Positions 28,881 to 38,229 of a stretch of 64,000 nt of DNA are shown in pieces (position 1 is the first letter of the stretch; the number at the start of each line of letters is the position of its first letter). Below the pieces are notes generated by a model. That model had not been told where the DNA came from. It saw nothing but the letters and a program-made list of their open reading frames with translations, and searched no databases. Made by a program: the position numbers and the translations under genes. The DNA comes from Nocardia arthritidis (GTDB taxonomy: Bacteria; Actinomycetota; Actinomycetes; Mycobacteriales; Mycobacteriaceae): the NCBI RefSeq assembly GCF_011801145.1, contig NZ_CP046172.1, forward strand, positions 8,246,001-8,310,000, in the 5' to 3' direction.

Positions 28881-30083
28881 ATGATCGCTGGAACACCGGT
28901 GCTCGACCTGGACGATGCCGCATCACTCCAGGCAGCCGATGCCGGCGGCGCCCTGCGCTCGGCCGCCTCCGGCGGCGCTCAGGTGCGCGCCACCGCGGCG
29001 GCCGTCGGTGAGGACGCGCTCGCGCGCCTGAAGGATCTGCGCCCGCGCAGCGTGGTGTTGGTGTCCGGATCGGGCCGGGCCACCCGGGCCGCCGGACTAC
29101 TCGTCGCCGCGCTCGGCGACCGCGTCGGCCTACCCATCGTGCCCGTCGCCGCGCTGCCGCCGTGGGTCGGTCCGCTCGATGTCGTCCTGGTTTCCGGTGA
29201 CGACGCGGGCGATCCCCGGCTGATCGACGCGGTGGACCGGGCACTGCGCCGGGGCGCCGAGGTGGTTGTCGCCGCGCCGCACGAGGGCCCGCTGCGCGCG
29301 GCGGCGGCAGGCCGGGCGGCGCTGCTGGAGCCGCGAATACAGGTACTCGACCACAATCGGCTGCTGCGCTTCCTCGCCGCGGGCATCGCGGTGCTCGCCG
29401 CGGTGGATCCGGGCCGGGCGGGCGCCGCGGTGCCGGATCTGACCGAACTCGCCGACGTGCTGGACGCGGAGGCGCTGCGCGACGGTCCGCAGAACGAGGT
29501 GTTCCACAATCCGGCCAAAACGCTCGCCGCGCGCATGCAGCAGCGCGGGATCGTGCTGGCGGGCGACTCCCCCGCCGCGACCCAACTGGCCGAGCACGGC
29601 GCCGAGGTGCTGCTCGCCGCGGCGGGCAAGGTCGCGACGGCGGTGAACCTGGCCGAGGCGGTGGCCGCGAACCCGCAAATGACCGAGGCCGCAGGCCAAT
29701 CCGCGCCCGGCTTCGATCCGCTCTTCCACGACGAACAGCTGGACGGCCCGGCGCCGGTGGAGCGGCTGCGGGTGTTCGTGCTCAGCACCGACCCGGACCA
29801 GGTGGCCGCGCGGCGCAGGCTCGCGGTATTCGGCGGCGGTCCCGGACTGGTGGACGCCGATCTGGTGAGCGCCGATGTCGACCTGCTGCACACCGAGTTC
29901 ACCGATCCCGGCGCGCCCGCACCCACCGAGGAGCCCCGGCCGGCCACGGGGCGCGGCAGCGAATTGGAACAGTTGGCGGTGCTGGCGCTGCGGCTGGAGA
30001 TGGCCGCGGCCTACCTGCGGCTCATCGGCTCGCGCGGCGCCGCGACCACCGGATCCGGTGACTACGACGGGGGACGCTACTAG
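28881..30083 (+). CDS. SIS-domain-like protein (TobH/Rv3256c-like)
   Basis: The 400-residue protein has an isomerase-like SIS fold pattern in two halves (about residues 55-180, VVLVSGSGRATRAAGLL..., and 215-330), as in bifunctional phosphoglucose/phosphomannose isomerases, but without the catalytic residues I could name. It lies between pmmA and manA as Rv3256c does in M. tuberculosis. A role in mannose metabolism is inferred from that. The ATG follows GGGGAGGTGGG. Its stop overlaps the manA GTG (TAGTG). Confidence 0.85.
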   Translation: MIAGTPVLDLDDAASLQAADAGGALRSAASGGAQVRATAAAVGEDALARLKDLRPRSVVLVSGSGRATRAAGLLVAALGDRVGLPIVPVAALPPWVGPLDVVLVSGDDAGDPRLIDAVDRALRRGAEVVVAAPHEGPLRAAAAGRAALLEPRIQVLDHNRLLRFLAAGIAVLAAVDPGRAGAAVPDLTELADVLDAEALRDGPQNEVFHNPAKTLAARMQQRGIVLAGDSPAATQLAEHGAEVLLAAAGKVATAVNLAEAVAANPQMTEAAGQSAPGFDPLFHDEQLDGPAPVERLRVFVLSTDPDQVAARRRLAVFGGGPGLVDADLVSADVDLLHTEFTDPGAPAPTEEPRPATGRGSELEQLAVLALRLEMAAAYLRLIGSRGAATTGSGDYDGGRY

Positions 30084-31303
30084 TGCACGAACTCGTTGGT
30101 GCACTGCGCAATTACGCATGGGGTTCGCGCACCGCGCTCGCGCAATTGTGTGGCAGGCCGGTGCCGTCGGCGCATCCGGAGGCGGAGCTGTGGTTCGGCG
30201 CGCATCCGGCCGATCCGGCGCTGGTGCGCATCGGCGGCCGCAAACGGTCGCTGCTGGAGCTGGTCTCGGACGATCCCGAGCGTGAATTGGGTTCCGCCGC
30301 ACCAGAATTCGGCGGCAAGCTGCCCTTCCTGCTGAAGATACTCGCGGCCGAGGAGCCGCTCTCGCTGCAGGCGCATCCGAGCCTGGCACAGGCGCTGGAG
30401 GGCTATCAGCGGGAGAATCGCGCGCGGGTGCCGCTGGATTCGCCGCTGCGCAACTATCGCGACGAGAACCACAAGCCCGAACTGGTTGTCGCACTGGAGC
30501 GTTTCGAGGCGCTGGCCGGATTCCGCGAGCCGCGGCGCACCGTCGACCTGCTGCGCGCACTCGACGTGCCGGGGCTCGCGCAGTACGCGGATCTGCTTGC
30601 GGAGGCACCGGATTCGTCGGGTCTGCGGACACTGTTCACCACCTGGATCACGCTGCCGCAACCCGCGCTGGCCACGCTGCTGCCCGCGGTGCTCGACGGC
30701 TGCGTGCGCTACCTCTCCGGCAAGGGCAGGCGAGCGTTCGGCGCGGAGGCCCGCACGGCGCTGGAATTGGCCGAGGCCTACCCGGGCGATGCGGGTGTGC
30801 TCGCCGCGCTGCTGCTGAACCGGGTGACGCTGGAGCCCGGCCAGGGCTTGTATCTCGCGGCCGGGAACCTGCACGCTTACCTGCGCGGGCTCGGCGTGGA
30901 GATCATGGCCAACTCCGACAATGTGCTGCGCGGCGGGCTCACCCCGAAGCATGTCGATGTGCCGGAACTGTTGCGGGTGCTGGATTTCGAACCCATCGAC
31001 GTGCCGTTCGTGCTGCCGGAACCGGCCGGTGACGGTTCGGTGCGCTATCGCACACCCGCGCCGGAATTCGAGCTGCGCCGCTTCGATCTCGCCGCGGGCT
31101 CGGGCCAGGTGCCGCTCACCGCGGCCGGACCCGGCATCGTGCTGTGCACCTCCGGCGCCGTGCGACTGCTGCAGAACGGCGCCGAGCTGCTGGTGGAACG
31201 CGGTGGCGCGGCGTGGATTTCGGCCGCCGACAGCGATATCCGGGCGCAGGCGGTGGATGGTGCGGCGCAGCTGTTCTGCGCCTGTGTCGGCGCGGGCAAC
31301 TGA
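30083..31303 (+). CDS. manA: Mannose-6-phosphate isomerase, class I
   Basis: ManA interconverts fructose-6-phosphate and mannose-6-phosphate and so feeds GDP-mannose synthesis. The 406-residue protein begins LVGALRNYAWGSRTALAQLCGR, has LQAHPSLAQA and the zinc-site segment DENHKPELVVAL, and the active-site region NSDNVLRGGLTPKHVDVPELL. It is translationally coupled to the preceding SIS-like gene by TAGTG. Confidence 0.97.
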   Translation: MHELVGALRNYAWGSRTALAQLCGRPVPSAHPEAELWFGAHPADPALVRIGGRKRSLLELVSDDPERELGSAAPEFGGKLPFLLKILAAEEPLSLQAHPSLAQALEGYQRENRARVPLDSPLRNYRDENHKPELVVALERFEALAGFREPRRTVDLLRALDVPGLAQYADLLAEAPDSSGLRTLFTTWITLPQPALATLLPAVLDGCVRYLSGKGRRAFGAEARTALELAEAYPGDAGVLAALLLNRVTLEPGQGLYLAAGNLHAYLRGLGVEIMANSDNVLRGGLTPKHVDVPELLRVLDFEPIDVPFVLPEPAGDGSVRYRTPAPEFELRRFDLAAGSGQVPLTAAGPGIVLCTSGAVRLLQNGAELLVERGGAAWISAADSDIRAQAVDGAAQLFCACVGAGN

Positions 31304-31373
31304 CCGCCGTCCGAGTTGTCCTTTTCACTGATTTACGCTGTTCGAGCATATTTCGCGACGGAGAGGACGGTCC

Positions 31374-32288
31374 ATGTCGGCTGGCGGCGGCAAGAAGGCG
31401 ATTATCGCGGCGCTATCGGCGAATGCCGGGATCGCGGCGGCGAAATTCGTCGGCGCGGCGCTCACCGGCTCCGGATCGATGCTCGCCGAGGCCGTGCACT
31501 CGGTGGCCGATACCGCCAATCAGGGCCTGCTGCTGCTCGGCCAGCGCCGCGCCGCGCGCGAGGCCGATGAGCTGCACCCGTTCGGATACGGGCGCAACCG
31601 GTACTTCTACTCGTTCATCGTCGCGCTGGTGCTGTTCACCCTCGGATCGATCTACGCGATCTACGAGGGCGTGCACAAGGTGCAACATCCGGAGGAGCTG
31701 AGCAATCCCCTTGTGGCCGTTGTGATCCTGGTGATCGCCATCGCGCTGGAGGGTTTCAGCTTCACCACCGCGATGCGGGAATCCGCGCCGTTGAAGGGTT
31801 CGGCGAGCTGGTGGCGATTCATCCGCAATTCGCGCAGCCCGGAACTGCCCGTCGTGCTGCTGGAGGACACCGGCGCGCTGATCGGTCTGCTGTTCGCGTT
31901 CGCGGGCGTCGGGCTGACCATGCTCACCGGCGACCCGGTGTGGGACGGTATCGGCACGCTGGCCATCGGCGCACTGCTCGGGGTGATCGCACTGGTGCTG
32001 ATCGTCGAGATGCAGAGCCTGCTGATCGGCGAGGGTGCGACGCCCGATGAGGATCGGGCCATCCGGGCGAATCTGGTCGACGGTACGCGGATCGACCGGG
32101 TCATCCATCTGAAGACGCAGTACCTGGGCCCCGAGGAAATCCTCGTGGCGGCAAAGGTTTCCATCGTGCCCGGCCTCGATATCGCCGATATCGCCGCCGC
32201 CATCGACGACGCCGAGGCGCGGGTGCGCGCGGCCGTTCCGGCGGCGCGGGTGATGTACCTCGAACCGGATCTCTACCGCACGCGCTGA
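31374..32288 (+). CDS. Cation diffusion facilitator family transporter
   Basis: CDF proteins export divalent metals such as Zn, Co or Mn in exchange for protons. The 304-residue protein has the usual six membrane helices, the metal-site helix HSVADTANQ (residues 42-50) and the matching EDTGALIG in helix 5, then a cytoplasmic ferredoxin-like domain. The HPFGYGRNRYF motif is typical of the family. The metal cannot be told from the sequence. The 3' end overlaps the convergent oxidoreductase gene by 16 bases. Confidence 0.93.
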   Translation: MSAGGGKKAIIAALSANAGIAAAKFVGAALTGSGSMLAEAVHSVADTANQGLLLLGQRRAAREADELHPFGYGRNRYFYSFIVALVLFTLGSIYAIYEGVHKVQHPEELSNPLVAVVILVIAIALEGFSFTTAMRESAPLKGSASWWRFIRNSRSPELPVVLLEDTGALIGLLFAFAGVGLTMLTGDPVWDGIGTLAIGALLGVIALVLIVEMQSLLIGEGATPDEDRAIRANLVDGTRIDRVIHLKTQYLGPEEILVAAKVSIVPGLDIADIAAAIDDAEARVRAAVPAARVMYLEPDLYRTR

Positions 32289-33736
32289 CCGGCGAGCAGG
32301 TCGAGCGGATCGGTGCGGATGCCGAAACGCTCGCGTAGGACGTGCCGGGTGGCGTGCAGACCGTTCATACCGTGCACACCCGGCCCCGGCGGCGTCGCCG
32401 CGGAGCACAGGTAGACGCCGGGAAGCGGTGTGCCGTAAGGGTTCCACCGAGCGGCGGGACGGAATGGCACCTGGCGCAACGACATCGCGCCCGCGGAGAT
32501 GTCGCCGCCGATGTAGTTGGCGTTGTGCGCCGGAAGTTCGGCCGCGGTGTAGACGTGCTTCGCCACGATCAGATCGCGGAAACCCGGTGCGAAGCGCTCG
32601 ATCTGGGCGATGACGGCCTCGCTGACATCGCGGGTGGAGCCGTTGGGCACATGCGTATAGCTGTAGAGGGTGTGCCCGCCCGCCGGGGCGCGCGTCGGGT
32701 CGACGACGCCGGGCTGGACAGCGAGCACATAGGGGCGTTCGGCGTGTTGTCCTGCGGCGACGGTCTTTTCGGCGGCCATCGCCTCGGCGCGGGTGCCGAC
32801 CAGATGCAGGGTGCCGGCCAGCTCGCAGCCCGCCGCCCGCCACGGCACCGGGCCGGACAGCGCGAAATCGACCTTGCACGCCGCACCGCCGTAGCGGAAA
32901 CGGTTGAGCTGCTTGGCATATCGCTGCGGCAGCCGGTCGCCCGCGAGGCGGAGCAGTTCGGCGGGGGCGGTGTCGAGGACGACGGCGCGGGCGGTGCCGA
33001 ATTCGTCGAGCGAATCCACCCGGTGGCCGAGGTGCACCTTGCCGCCCAAGCGCTCCAGCTCGCCGATCAGCGCGTCCGGGATGGCCTGGCTGCCGCCGCG
33101 CGGGAGCACCCAGCCGCCCACGTGCGCGAGGGTGCCGAGCAGCAGTCCGGCGCCGACGGCGGGCAGCGCCCTCGGCGGCGTGATCGCGTGTGTCGCAATG
33201 CCGCTCAGCATCGCGGGGGCGGCGTCGTCACGAAACCTGGTGTTCCACAGCGGCGATCCCTGCTCGAGTAGGCGAAGACCGAAGCGGATCGCGCTGGGTA
33301 TCGCGCGTGGGATATGCCGCAGATCCCCCATCGCGACATCCACCACCTCGGTCCAGTGCCGGACCAGCGGACCGAACAGCGAACGCCACGCCGGGCCGTC
33401 CGGGCCGAGCCCGTCGACGGTGCGGTCGAGATCGCGCCAGGCCAATCCGGCCCGGCCGTCGTCGAGCGGATGCGCGTAGGAGACCTCGGGCGCGAGCAGT
33501 TCGACCCCGTGCGCGGTCAGGTCGAAGGCGCGAAAAACCGGTGATGCCAACGCCATTGGATGCGCACCGGCGCAGACATCGTGCCGGTAGCCGGGCAGCG
33601 TCAGCTCCGCCGTGCGCGAGCCGCCGCCCGCGGTGGGCTGTGCCTCGAAGACCTCGACCGAGAGACCGGCCTTGGCGAGGATCACCGCCGCGGCGAGTCC
33701 ATTGGGTCCGGAGCCGACAACCACAACATCAGGCAT
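32273..33736 (-). CDS. Phytoene-desaturase-like FAD-dependent oxidoreductase
   Basis: The 487-residue protein starts with the dinucleotide motif VVVVGSGPNGLAAAVILAKAG and continues as CrtI/COG1233 proteins do (GGGSRTAELTLPGYRHDVCAGAHPM; C-terminal YLCSAATPPGPGVHGMNGLHATRHVL, the FAD-closing segment). It may oxidise or saturate a polyprenyl or carotenoid-like lipid, but no carotenoid gene is nearby. The start at 33736 follows GGGTGAC and lies ten bases after the TetR gene's stop, so they probably share a transcript. The frame upstream belongs to the TetR region out of frame. Confidence 0.88.
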   Translation of the reverse strand: MPDVVVVGSGPNGLAAAVILAKAGLSVEVFEAQPTAGGGSRTAELTLPGYRHDVCAGAHPMALASPVFRAFDLTAHGVELLAPEVSYAHPLDDGRAGLAWRDLDRTVDGLGPDGPAWRSLFGPLVRHWTEVVDVAMGDLRHIPRAIPSAIRFGLRLLEQGSPLWNTRFRDDAAPAMLSGIATHAITPPRALPAVGAGLLLGTLAHVGGWVLPRGGSQAIPDALIGELERLGGKVHLGHRVDSLDEFGTARAVVLDTAPAELLRLAGDRLPQRYAKQLNRFRYGGAACKVDFALSGPVPWRAAGCELAGTLHLVGTRAEAMAAEKTVAAGQHAERPYVLAVQPGVVDPTRAPAGGHTLYSYTHVPNGSTRDVSEAVIAQIERFAPGFRDLIVAKHVYTAAELPAHNANYIGGDISAGAMSLRQVPFRPAARWNPYGTPLPGVYLCSAATPPGPGVHGMNGLHATRHVLRERFGIRTDPLDLLAGQRVR

Positions 33737-33746
33737 GTCACCCACG

Positions 33747-34325
33747 CTACCCGGCGGCCAACCACTCACCGACGACGATCTCGAGCCGCCGATCGCGCAG
33801 TTCCGGGCGGAGCCTGCCGCTGCGTTCGAGGGTGGCCAGGCCGTGCAGGGTGCTCCACGCGGTCTCGGCGCGCGCACCGAGTTCGTCGGGGTCGGTGATG
33901 TACGGGCGGAACGGATTCTCGATCTCGGCGAAGGCGTCGCGCAGCGGCTGCGGCGCGTCGAGTCCGAAGACGAGGTCGACGTTGAGCACGAACATCGCGT
34001 CGTACAGCGCCGGGTTCGCGGCGGCGAAGTCGAGGTAGCCGCGGGCCATGGCGGTGAGCGTCGCCGCATGGGTTTCGGTGCCCGCCTTGGCTTTTCGCAG
34101 TTCCCGGGTGAGGTCGACGCAACCCTGTACGGCGACGGCGGCGACGATCGCGGACTTTCCGGCGAAATGGCTGTAGAGCACCGGTTGGCTGTATTCGATG
34201 CGTTCGGCCAGCTTTCGCACCGTCACCGCCTCCCAGCCGTCCGCCTCGGCCAGCTCCCGTGCGGCGTCGATGATGCGCTGGTGGCGTTCGGCGCGTTCGC
34301 GTTCCTTGCGGGTTTGTGTGCTCAC
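33747..34325 (-). CDS. TetR-family regulator
   Basis: The 192-residue protein has an N-terminal TetR helix-turn-helix (VTVRKLAERIEYSQPVLYSHFAGKSAIVAAVAV) and a helical ligand-binding domain. It is divergent from a DUF4267 membrane protein, and two back-to-back palindromes in the gap are likely operators. It probably also controls the oxidoreductase gene downstream on its own strand. Confidence 0.9.
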   Translation of the reverse strand: MSTQTRKERERAERHQRIIDAARELAEADGWEAVTVRKLAERIEYSQPVLYSHFAGKSAIVAAVAVQGCVDLTRELRKAKAGTETHAATLTAMARGYLDFAAANPALYDAMFVLNVDLVFGLDAPQPLRDAFAEIENPFRPYITDPDELGARAETAWSTLHGLATLERSGRLRPELRDRRLEIVVGEWLAAG

Positions 34326-34334
34326 GAAATCATT

Positions 34335-34366
34335 CTAGCAACGCTAGACAAGCTACCGATGCTTGT
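34335..34366. promoter_or_regulatory. Two adjacent palindromes between TetR and DUF4267 genes
   Basis: CTAGC-AAC-GCTAG at 34335-34347 is followed at once by ACAAGC-TACCGAT-GCTTGT at 34348-34366. Both are perfect inverted repeats just upstream of the TetR start (34325) and 62 bases or more from the divergent gene. They are good candidates for the TetR binding sites. Confidence 0.6.
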
Positions 34367-34427
34367 TTATCGTTGCTCGCAAGCCTAGCGCTGCTACGTT
34401 CAGGATCGACCAGCAAGGAATACCGCC

Positions 34428-34823
34428 ATGACCACCTCCCGCATCGCCACCGGACTCGCCATCGTCGGCGCGGCTTTCATCCTCTACATCGGCATCAGCT
34501 ATCTGGTCGCCCCGGAATCCACGGCCAGCAGCTTCGGCCTCCCCGCCTGGCCGACCGGCGACGCTGACGGCTTCCTGAACGTCAAGGGCGTGCGAGACAC
34601 CGTGACCGGAATCCTGGTCATCGCCCTGCTGGTCGCCAAGCAGCGCTTCGCCCTCGGCGTCACGCTGCTCGCCGTCGCCCTCATTCCGGTCGGCGACATG
34701 CTGACGGTCCTCGCCCGGCACGGCTCCACCGCGGCCGCCTTCGGCATCCACGGCCTCACCGCGGCACTGGTGGCGTTGACCGGCGTGCTCCTGGTGCGCG
34801 AGCGCCGGTCCGTCACCGCTTGA
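34428..34823 (+). CDS. DUF4267 small membrane protein
   Basis: The 131-residue product has four predicted hydrophobic helices (about 8-28, 56-70, 74-92, 101-120) and the family's loop GFLNVKGVRDTVTG. Proteins of this type often stand next to TetR regulators; their function is unknown. The gene is divergent from the TetR gene with operator-like palindromes between them. Confidence 0.85.
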   Translation: MTTSRIATGLAIVGAAFILYIGISYLVAPESTASSFGLPAWPTGDADGFLNVKGVRDTVTGILVIALLVAKQRFALGVTLLAVALIPVGDMLTVLARHGSTAAAFGIHGLTAALVALTGVLLVRERRSVTA

Positions 34824-34840
34824 GGATCGCCGACGGACCG

Positions 34841-34874
34841 ACACCCGCACTGGGCGTCCCGCTCATGCGGGTGT
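34841..34874 (+). terminator. Possible terminator hairpin after the DUF4267 gene
   Basis: ACACCCGCA (34841-34849) and TGCGGGTGT (34866-34874) form perfect nine-base arms around a 16-base loop, 18 bases after the stop. No T-tract follows. Confidence 0.4.
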
Positions 34875-34959
34875 GCCGCGAAACACACAGCGGCGTCGGC
34901 TAATTTGCGGCTGCCACCGCGTCACTACCACCGAACACACCATCAGCAAGGAGATTTCG

Positions 34960-35175
34960 ATGGCGAACCAGCCGAAAGGCCCCGCATCCTACTTCCCGGC
35001 GATCGAGGCCAAGTACGGCAAGACGATCGACGAGTGGAAGTCCCTGATCCGCGAGTCCGGCCTGACCGCGCACAAGGAACTCGTCGAATGGCTGAAGAAC
35101 ACCCACGGATTCGGCCACGGCCACGCCAACGCCATCGTCCAGCACCATCTGCACCCCGAGAAGTGGGCCGCCTGA
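34960..35175 (+). CDS. DUF4287 domain small protein
   Basis: The 71-residue product, MANQPKGPASYFPAIEAKYG to HHLHPEKWAA, has the pattern of DUF4287: a YFP-I-EKKYGK-I-EW start and a HGFGHGHANAIV helix. Such domains occur alone or joined to DUF5655. Their role is unknown. AAGGAG lies seven bases before the ATG. The gene ends three bases from the convergent acetyltransferase. Confidence 0.88.
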   Translation: MANQPKGPASYFPAIEAKYGKTIDEWKSLIRESGLTAHKELVEWLKNTHGFGHGHANAIVQHHLHPEKWAA

Positions 35176-35178
35176 TCG

Positions 35179-35781
35179 CTATGCCGCCTCGGCTCGAAAA
35201 GTGTTGAGCCGCTGGGTCAAGCGGTCGCGGGCGGAAGGCCATTCGGGGGCGAGCATCGAGTAGAGGACCGTGTCGCGGGAGGTGCCGTCGGGGCGGATGC
35301 GGTGGGCGCGCAGGACGCCCTCGCGCAGCGCGCCCAACCGTTCGATGGCTCGCTGCGAACGCAGGTTGCGGATGTCGGTGTGCCAGGAGACGCGTTGCGC
35401 GCCAAGGGTTTCGAAGGCGTGCCGGAGCAGCAGGAGCTTCGCCTCGGTGTTCAGCGCGCTCCGCTGCCATGCCGGGCCGAGCCAGGTGTATCCGATCGAG
35501 ATCGACCGATGCCGTTCGGAGATCTCGTAATACGAGGTGGTCCCGGCGACCTGCCCGGAGACCAGATCGATCTGCGCGAACGCCCGCCGCTCCGGATCGG
35601 CGAGGGTCTCGGCCACCATCTGTTCCGCATCGGCCAGGTCGACCGGTGCGCGCCTGCTCAACCAGGTCCAGATCCCGGGATCGCGCCCGGCCTCCAACAA
35701 CCCCTTCGCATGCTCCTGGCCCAGCGGCGTCAACCGAACGTGCGTACCGACCAGCTCCGTATGCTCACTCCACTCACTCAC
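35179..35781 (-). CDS. GNAT family N-acetyltransferase (RimJ/RimL type)
   Basis: The 200-residue protein has the Acetyltransf_3 pattern: HVRLTPLGQEHAKGLLEAG at the start, FAQIDLVSGQVAGTTSYYEI, then SIGYTWLGPAWQRSALNTEAKLLLLRHAFE and the acetyl-CoA-site region with RVSWHTDIRNLRSQRAIERLGA. It transfers an acetyl group to an amine. The substrate may be a protein N-terminus or a small molecule. It stands alone on its strand. Confidence 0.9.
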   Translation of the reverse strand: MSEWSEHTELVGTHVRLTPLGQEHAKGLLEAGRDPGIWTWLSRRAPVDLADAEQMVAETLADPERRAFAQIDLVSGQVAGTTSYYEISERHRSISIGYTWLGPAWQRSALNTEAKLLLLRHAFETLGAQRVSWHTDIRNLRSQRAIERLGALREGVLRAHRIRPDGTSRDTVLYSMLAPEWPSARDRLTQRLNTFRAEAA

Positions 35782-35849
35782 CAGGCAACGCTATCGAGGA
35801 AAGTGGCATTGCCGAATAGCCAATTCCACGGTATTCCGGAAGGCCACTT

Positions 35850-36551
35850 TCACCGCTCGGACGGCCGCCAGACATATCGGGTCTTCGGACGGCCCGCCCG
35901 GCCGTAGTCGGAGCGGCGGGTCACCAGGCCGTCCTCGGCCAGCTTCTCCAGATAGCGCCACGCGGTGATGCGGGAGACGCCGACGGTGGTCGCGGTATCG
36001 GCGGCGGTGATACCGTCCGGTGCGCCGCGCACCGCCCGCGAGATCTCGTCGAGCGTCTGCGGCGCAACGCCTTTCGGGGCGGTCGCACGCTGGTCGGGTG
36101 TGCGCAGCGCGCCGAGGGCGCGATCGATGTCCTGCTGTGAGACGGCCGCCTCGCCCGCGGGCAGCGCGGCCCGGAAATCCCGATAGCGCTCCAGCTTGTC
36201 GCGAAATGCCGCGAAGGTGAACGGCTTCAACAGATACAGCACGACACCGTAGGACACCGCGGTGCGCACCAGCGCCAGATCGCGGGCCGAGGTGATGGCG
36301 ATGACATCCGGGCGCGGAGCCAACCCGGTCATGGCGGCGGCGACATCCAGGCCGCTCGCGTCGGGCAGGCCGATATCCATCAGCACCAGATCGATCGGCG
36401 CGCCCTCCGCGGCCGCGTCGGCGGTGGCGCGCATCGCCTCCCGGCCGGTGTGTGCGACGGCGACCGGAACGAAGCCGGGAATCCGCTCGACATACGCGCG
36501 GTGCGCCTCGGCGATCAGCGGTTCGTCCTCGACGATCAGGACACGGATCAT
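35850..36551 (-). CDS. Response regulator of the CitB/DcuR type
   Basis: The 233-residue protein has a receiver domain with acidic residues VEDE at 7-10, phospho-acceptor Asp59 in LVLMDIGLPD, and a C-terminal winged helix-turn-helix (TAADTATTVGVSRITAWRYLEKLAEDGLVTRRSDYGRAGRP). This architecture marks regulators of C4-dicarboxylate or citrate use. It overlaps the kinase gene by four bases, and dctA is divergent from the pair, so dctA is the likely target. Confidence 0.92.
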   Translation of the reverse strand: MIRVLIVEDEPLIAEAHRAYVERIPGFVPVAVAHTGREAMRATADAAAEGAPIDLVLMDIGLPDASGLDVAAAMTGLAPRPDVIAITSARDLALVRTAVSYGVVLYLLKPFTFAAFRDKLERYRDFRAALPAGEAAVSQQDIDRALGALRTPDQRATAPKGVAPQTLDEISRAVRGAPDGITAADTATTVGVSRITAWRYLEKLAEDGLVTRRSDYGRAGRPKTRYVWRPSER

Positions 36552-38098
36552 CGGTCACCCCGCGGAATCCGCGCGGTCACGGCGCTTTCCGGCCGCACCA
36601 CGGTTTCGATGACGCCGCCGTAGCGGGAGACCACCCGGTGCACCAGCGCGAGGCCCAACCCCTGATGATCGGCCTTGGTCGAATAGCCGCGCTCGGCGGC
36701 GCGGGCGAAGGTTTCCGGGGACATTCCGGGGCCACTGTCGGCAACCCGCACGTAAAGCACCGAATCATCATGCCGTACGGTCACTTCGACCCACCCGGCG
36801 GCATTGTCCGTCGCCGCGTCCAGTGCGTTATCGATGAGGTTGCCCACCAGCGTCACCGCTTCGTGCGCCGTCAGCGGCGCGGTGGAATCCAGCGCGGTGT
36901 CCTGGGTAACGGTCAGTTCGATACCCCGCTCGGCGGCCTGATTCACCTTGCCGAGCAGCAGTGCGGCCAGCGCCGGATCGCCGACCGCCGCCAGTAGTCG
37001 ATCGATGAGCGCCTGGGACAGTTGCAGTTCCGCGGTCGCGAACTCCACCGCCTCCCGATAACGCCCTAGCTCCACCATGGTGACGACGGTGTGTAGTCGG
37101 TTCGCCGATTCGTGCGCCTGCGCCCGCAGCGATTCGGCGAAGCTGCGCACCGAATCGAGTTCGCCGAGGACACCGCGCAATTCGGTGTGGTCGCGAATGG
37201 TGAGCACGGTGCCGAGCGGGCGGCCCTCCCAGGTCACCGGATCCTGGTTGACCAGCAGGATGCGCGAATCGGTGACATGCATCTCGTCGCGAACCAGTCC
37301 GGGACCGAGCCGCTGGAACGAGACCGGCAGATCGTCGCGGCGGATCTCGCCGGGCGGCAGGTCCAGCAGCCGCCTGGCCTCGTCGTTCACCACATCCGCT
37401 CGGTCGCCCGCGGCGCCGAACACCAGCAGGCCCTCCCGGATCGAATGCAGTACGGCGTCGTGGTGTTCGTACATGGTGCGCAGCTCATCGGGCGCCAGCC
37501 CGTGCGTCAGCCTGCGCAGCCGCCTGCTCAGCAGCAGCGATCCGATGGTGGCGACGATGAGCCCGATCGCGGTGACGCCGAGGATCAGCGGCAGCTGAGC
37601 GCCGACCTGATCGCCGATCTTGGCCCTGGTCACCCCGGCCGACACCAGCGCGACGATCCGGTCGCCCGCGTAGACGGGCGTCACCGCGCGGATCGACGGG
37701 CCCAGCGTGCCCGGGAATATCTCGGTGAACGTCTCACCCTTCAGCGCCCGGTCGATATTCCCGGTGAACGCGTGGCCGATTCGCTCCGGAACGGTGTGCG
37801 TGTACCGGGTCCGGTCGGGCGCCATCACCACGATGAAATCCATCCCGGTCTGCTTGCGGATCCGCTCGGTCACCGGTTGCAGCTGCGCGGTGGGATCCGG
37901 CGACTGCACCGCGGCTATCGTCGACGGCGCCTGCGCGACGCTCACCGCGACCGCGATAACCTGCTGGCGGGTCGCATCGTCGCGGCTCGACCGCTCCTCC
38001 AGTACGGCCAGTCCGGCACCCGCGCCGATCACCAGCGCGAGCACGATCAACTGCAGCACGAACGTCTGTCCGGCGAGCGACAACCGCCCAGGTCTCAT
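36548..38098 (-). CDS. Sensor histidine kinase of the CitA/DcuS type
   Basis: The 516-residue protein has an N-terminal membrane helix (about 10-30), an extracytoplasmic PAS-like sensor (about 35-165, with TGMDFIVVMAPDRTRYTH and GPSIRAVTPVYA), a second helix, a cytoplasmic PAS domain, the phospho-acceptor region AHESANRLHTVVTMVELG and an ATPase domain (LVGNLIDNALDAA, GLGLALVHRVV). This layout senses extracellular carboxylates. The start at 38098 is chosen because the 42 codons upstream are not membrane-like. Confidence 0.93.
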   Translation of the reverse strand: MRPGRLSLAGQTFVLQLIVLALVIGAGAGLAVLEERSSRDDATRQQVIAVAVSVAQAPSTIAAVQSPDPTAQLQPVTERIRKQTGMDFIVVMAPDRTRYTHTVPERIGHAFTGNIDRALKGETFTEIFPGTLGPSIRAVTPVYAGDRIVALVSAGVTRAKIGDQVGAQLPLILGVTAIGLIVATIGSLLLSRRLRRLTHGLAPDELRTMYEHHDAVLHSIREGLLVFGAAGDRADVVNDEARRLLDLPPGEIRRDDLPVSFQRLGPGLVRDEMHVTDSRILLVNQDPVTWEGRPLGTVLTIRDHTELRGVLGELDSVRSFAESLRAQAHESANRLHTVVTMVELGRYREAVEFATAELQLSQALIDRLLAAVGDPALAALLLGKVNQAAERGIELTVTQDTALDSTAPLTAHEAVTLVGNLIDNALDAATDNAAGWVEVTVRHDDSVLYVRVADSGPGMSPETFARAAERGYSTKADHQGLGLALVHRVVSRYGGVIETVVRPESAVTARIPRGDR

Positions 38099-38229
38099 GT
38101 ACCGCCTTCTGCCTTTCCACTGAACGTAATGCACGAAACCGTGACCACCGTCACGATCGCGGCAACCATTCTCCATGGTCAGGCGTACTCCGCCCGATTC
38201 GGTACCACGTGAAGGAAAAGCCACCCGTC

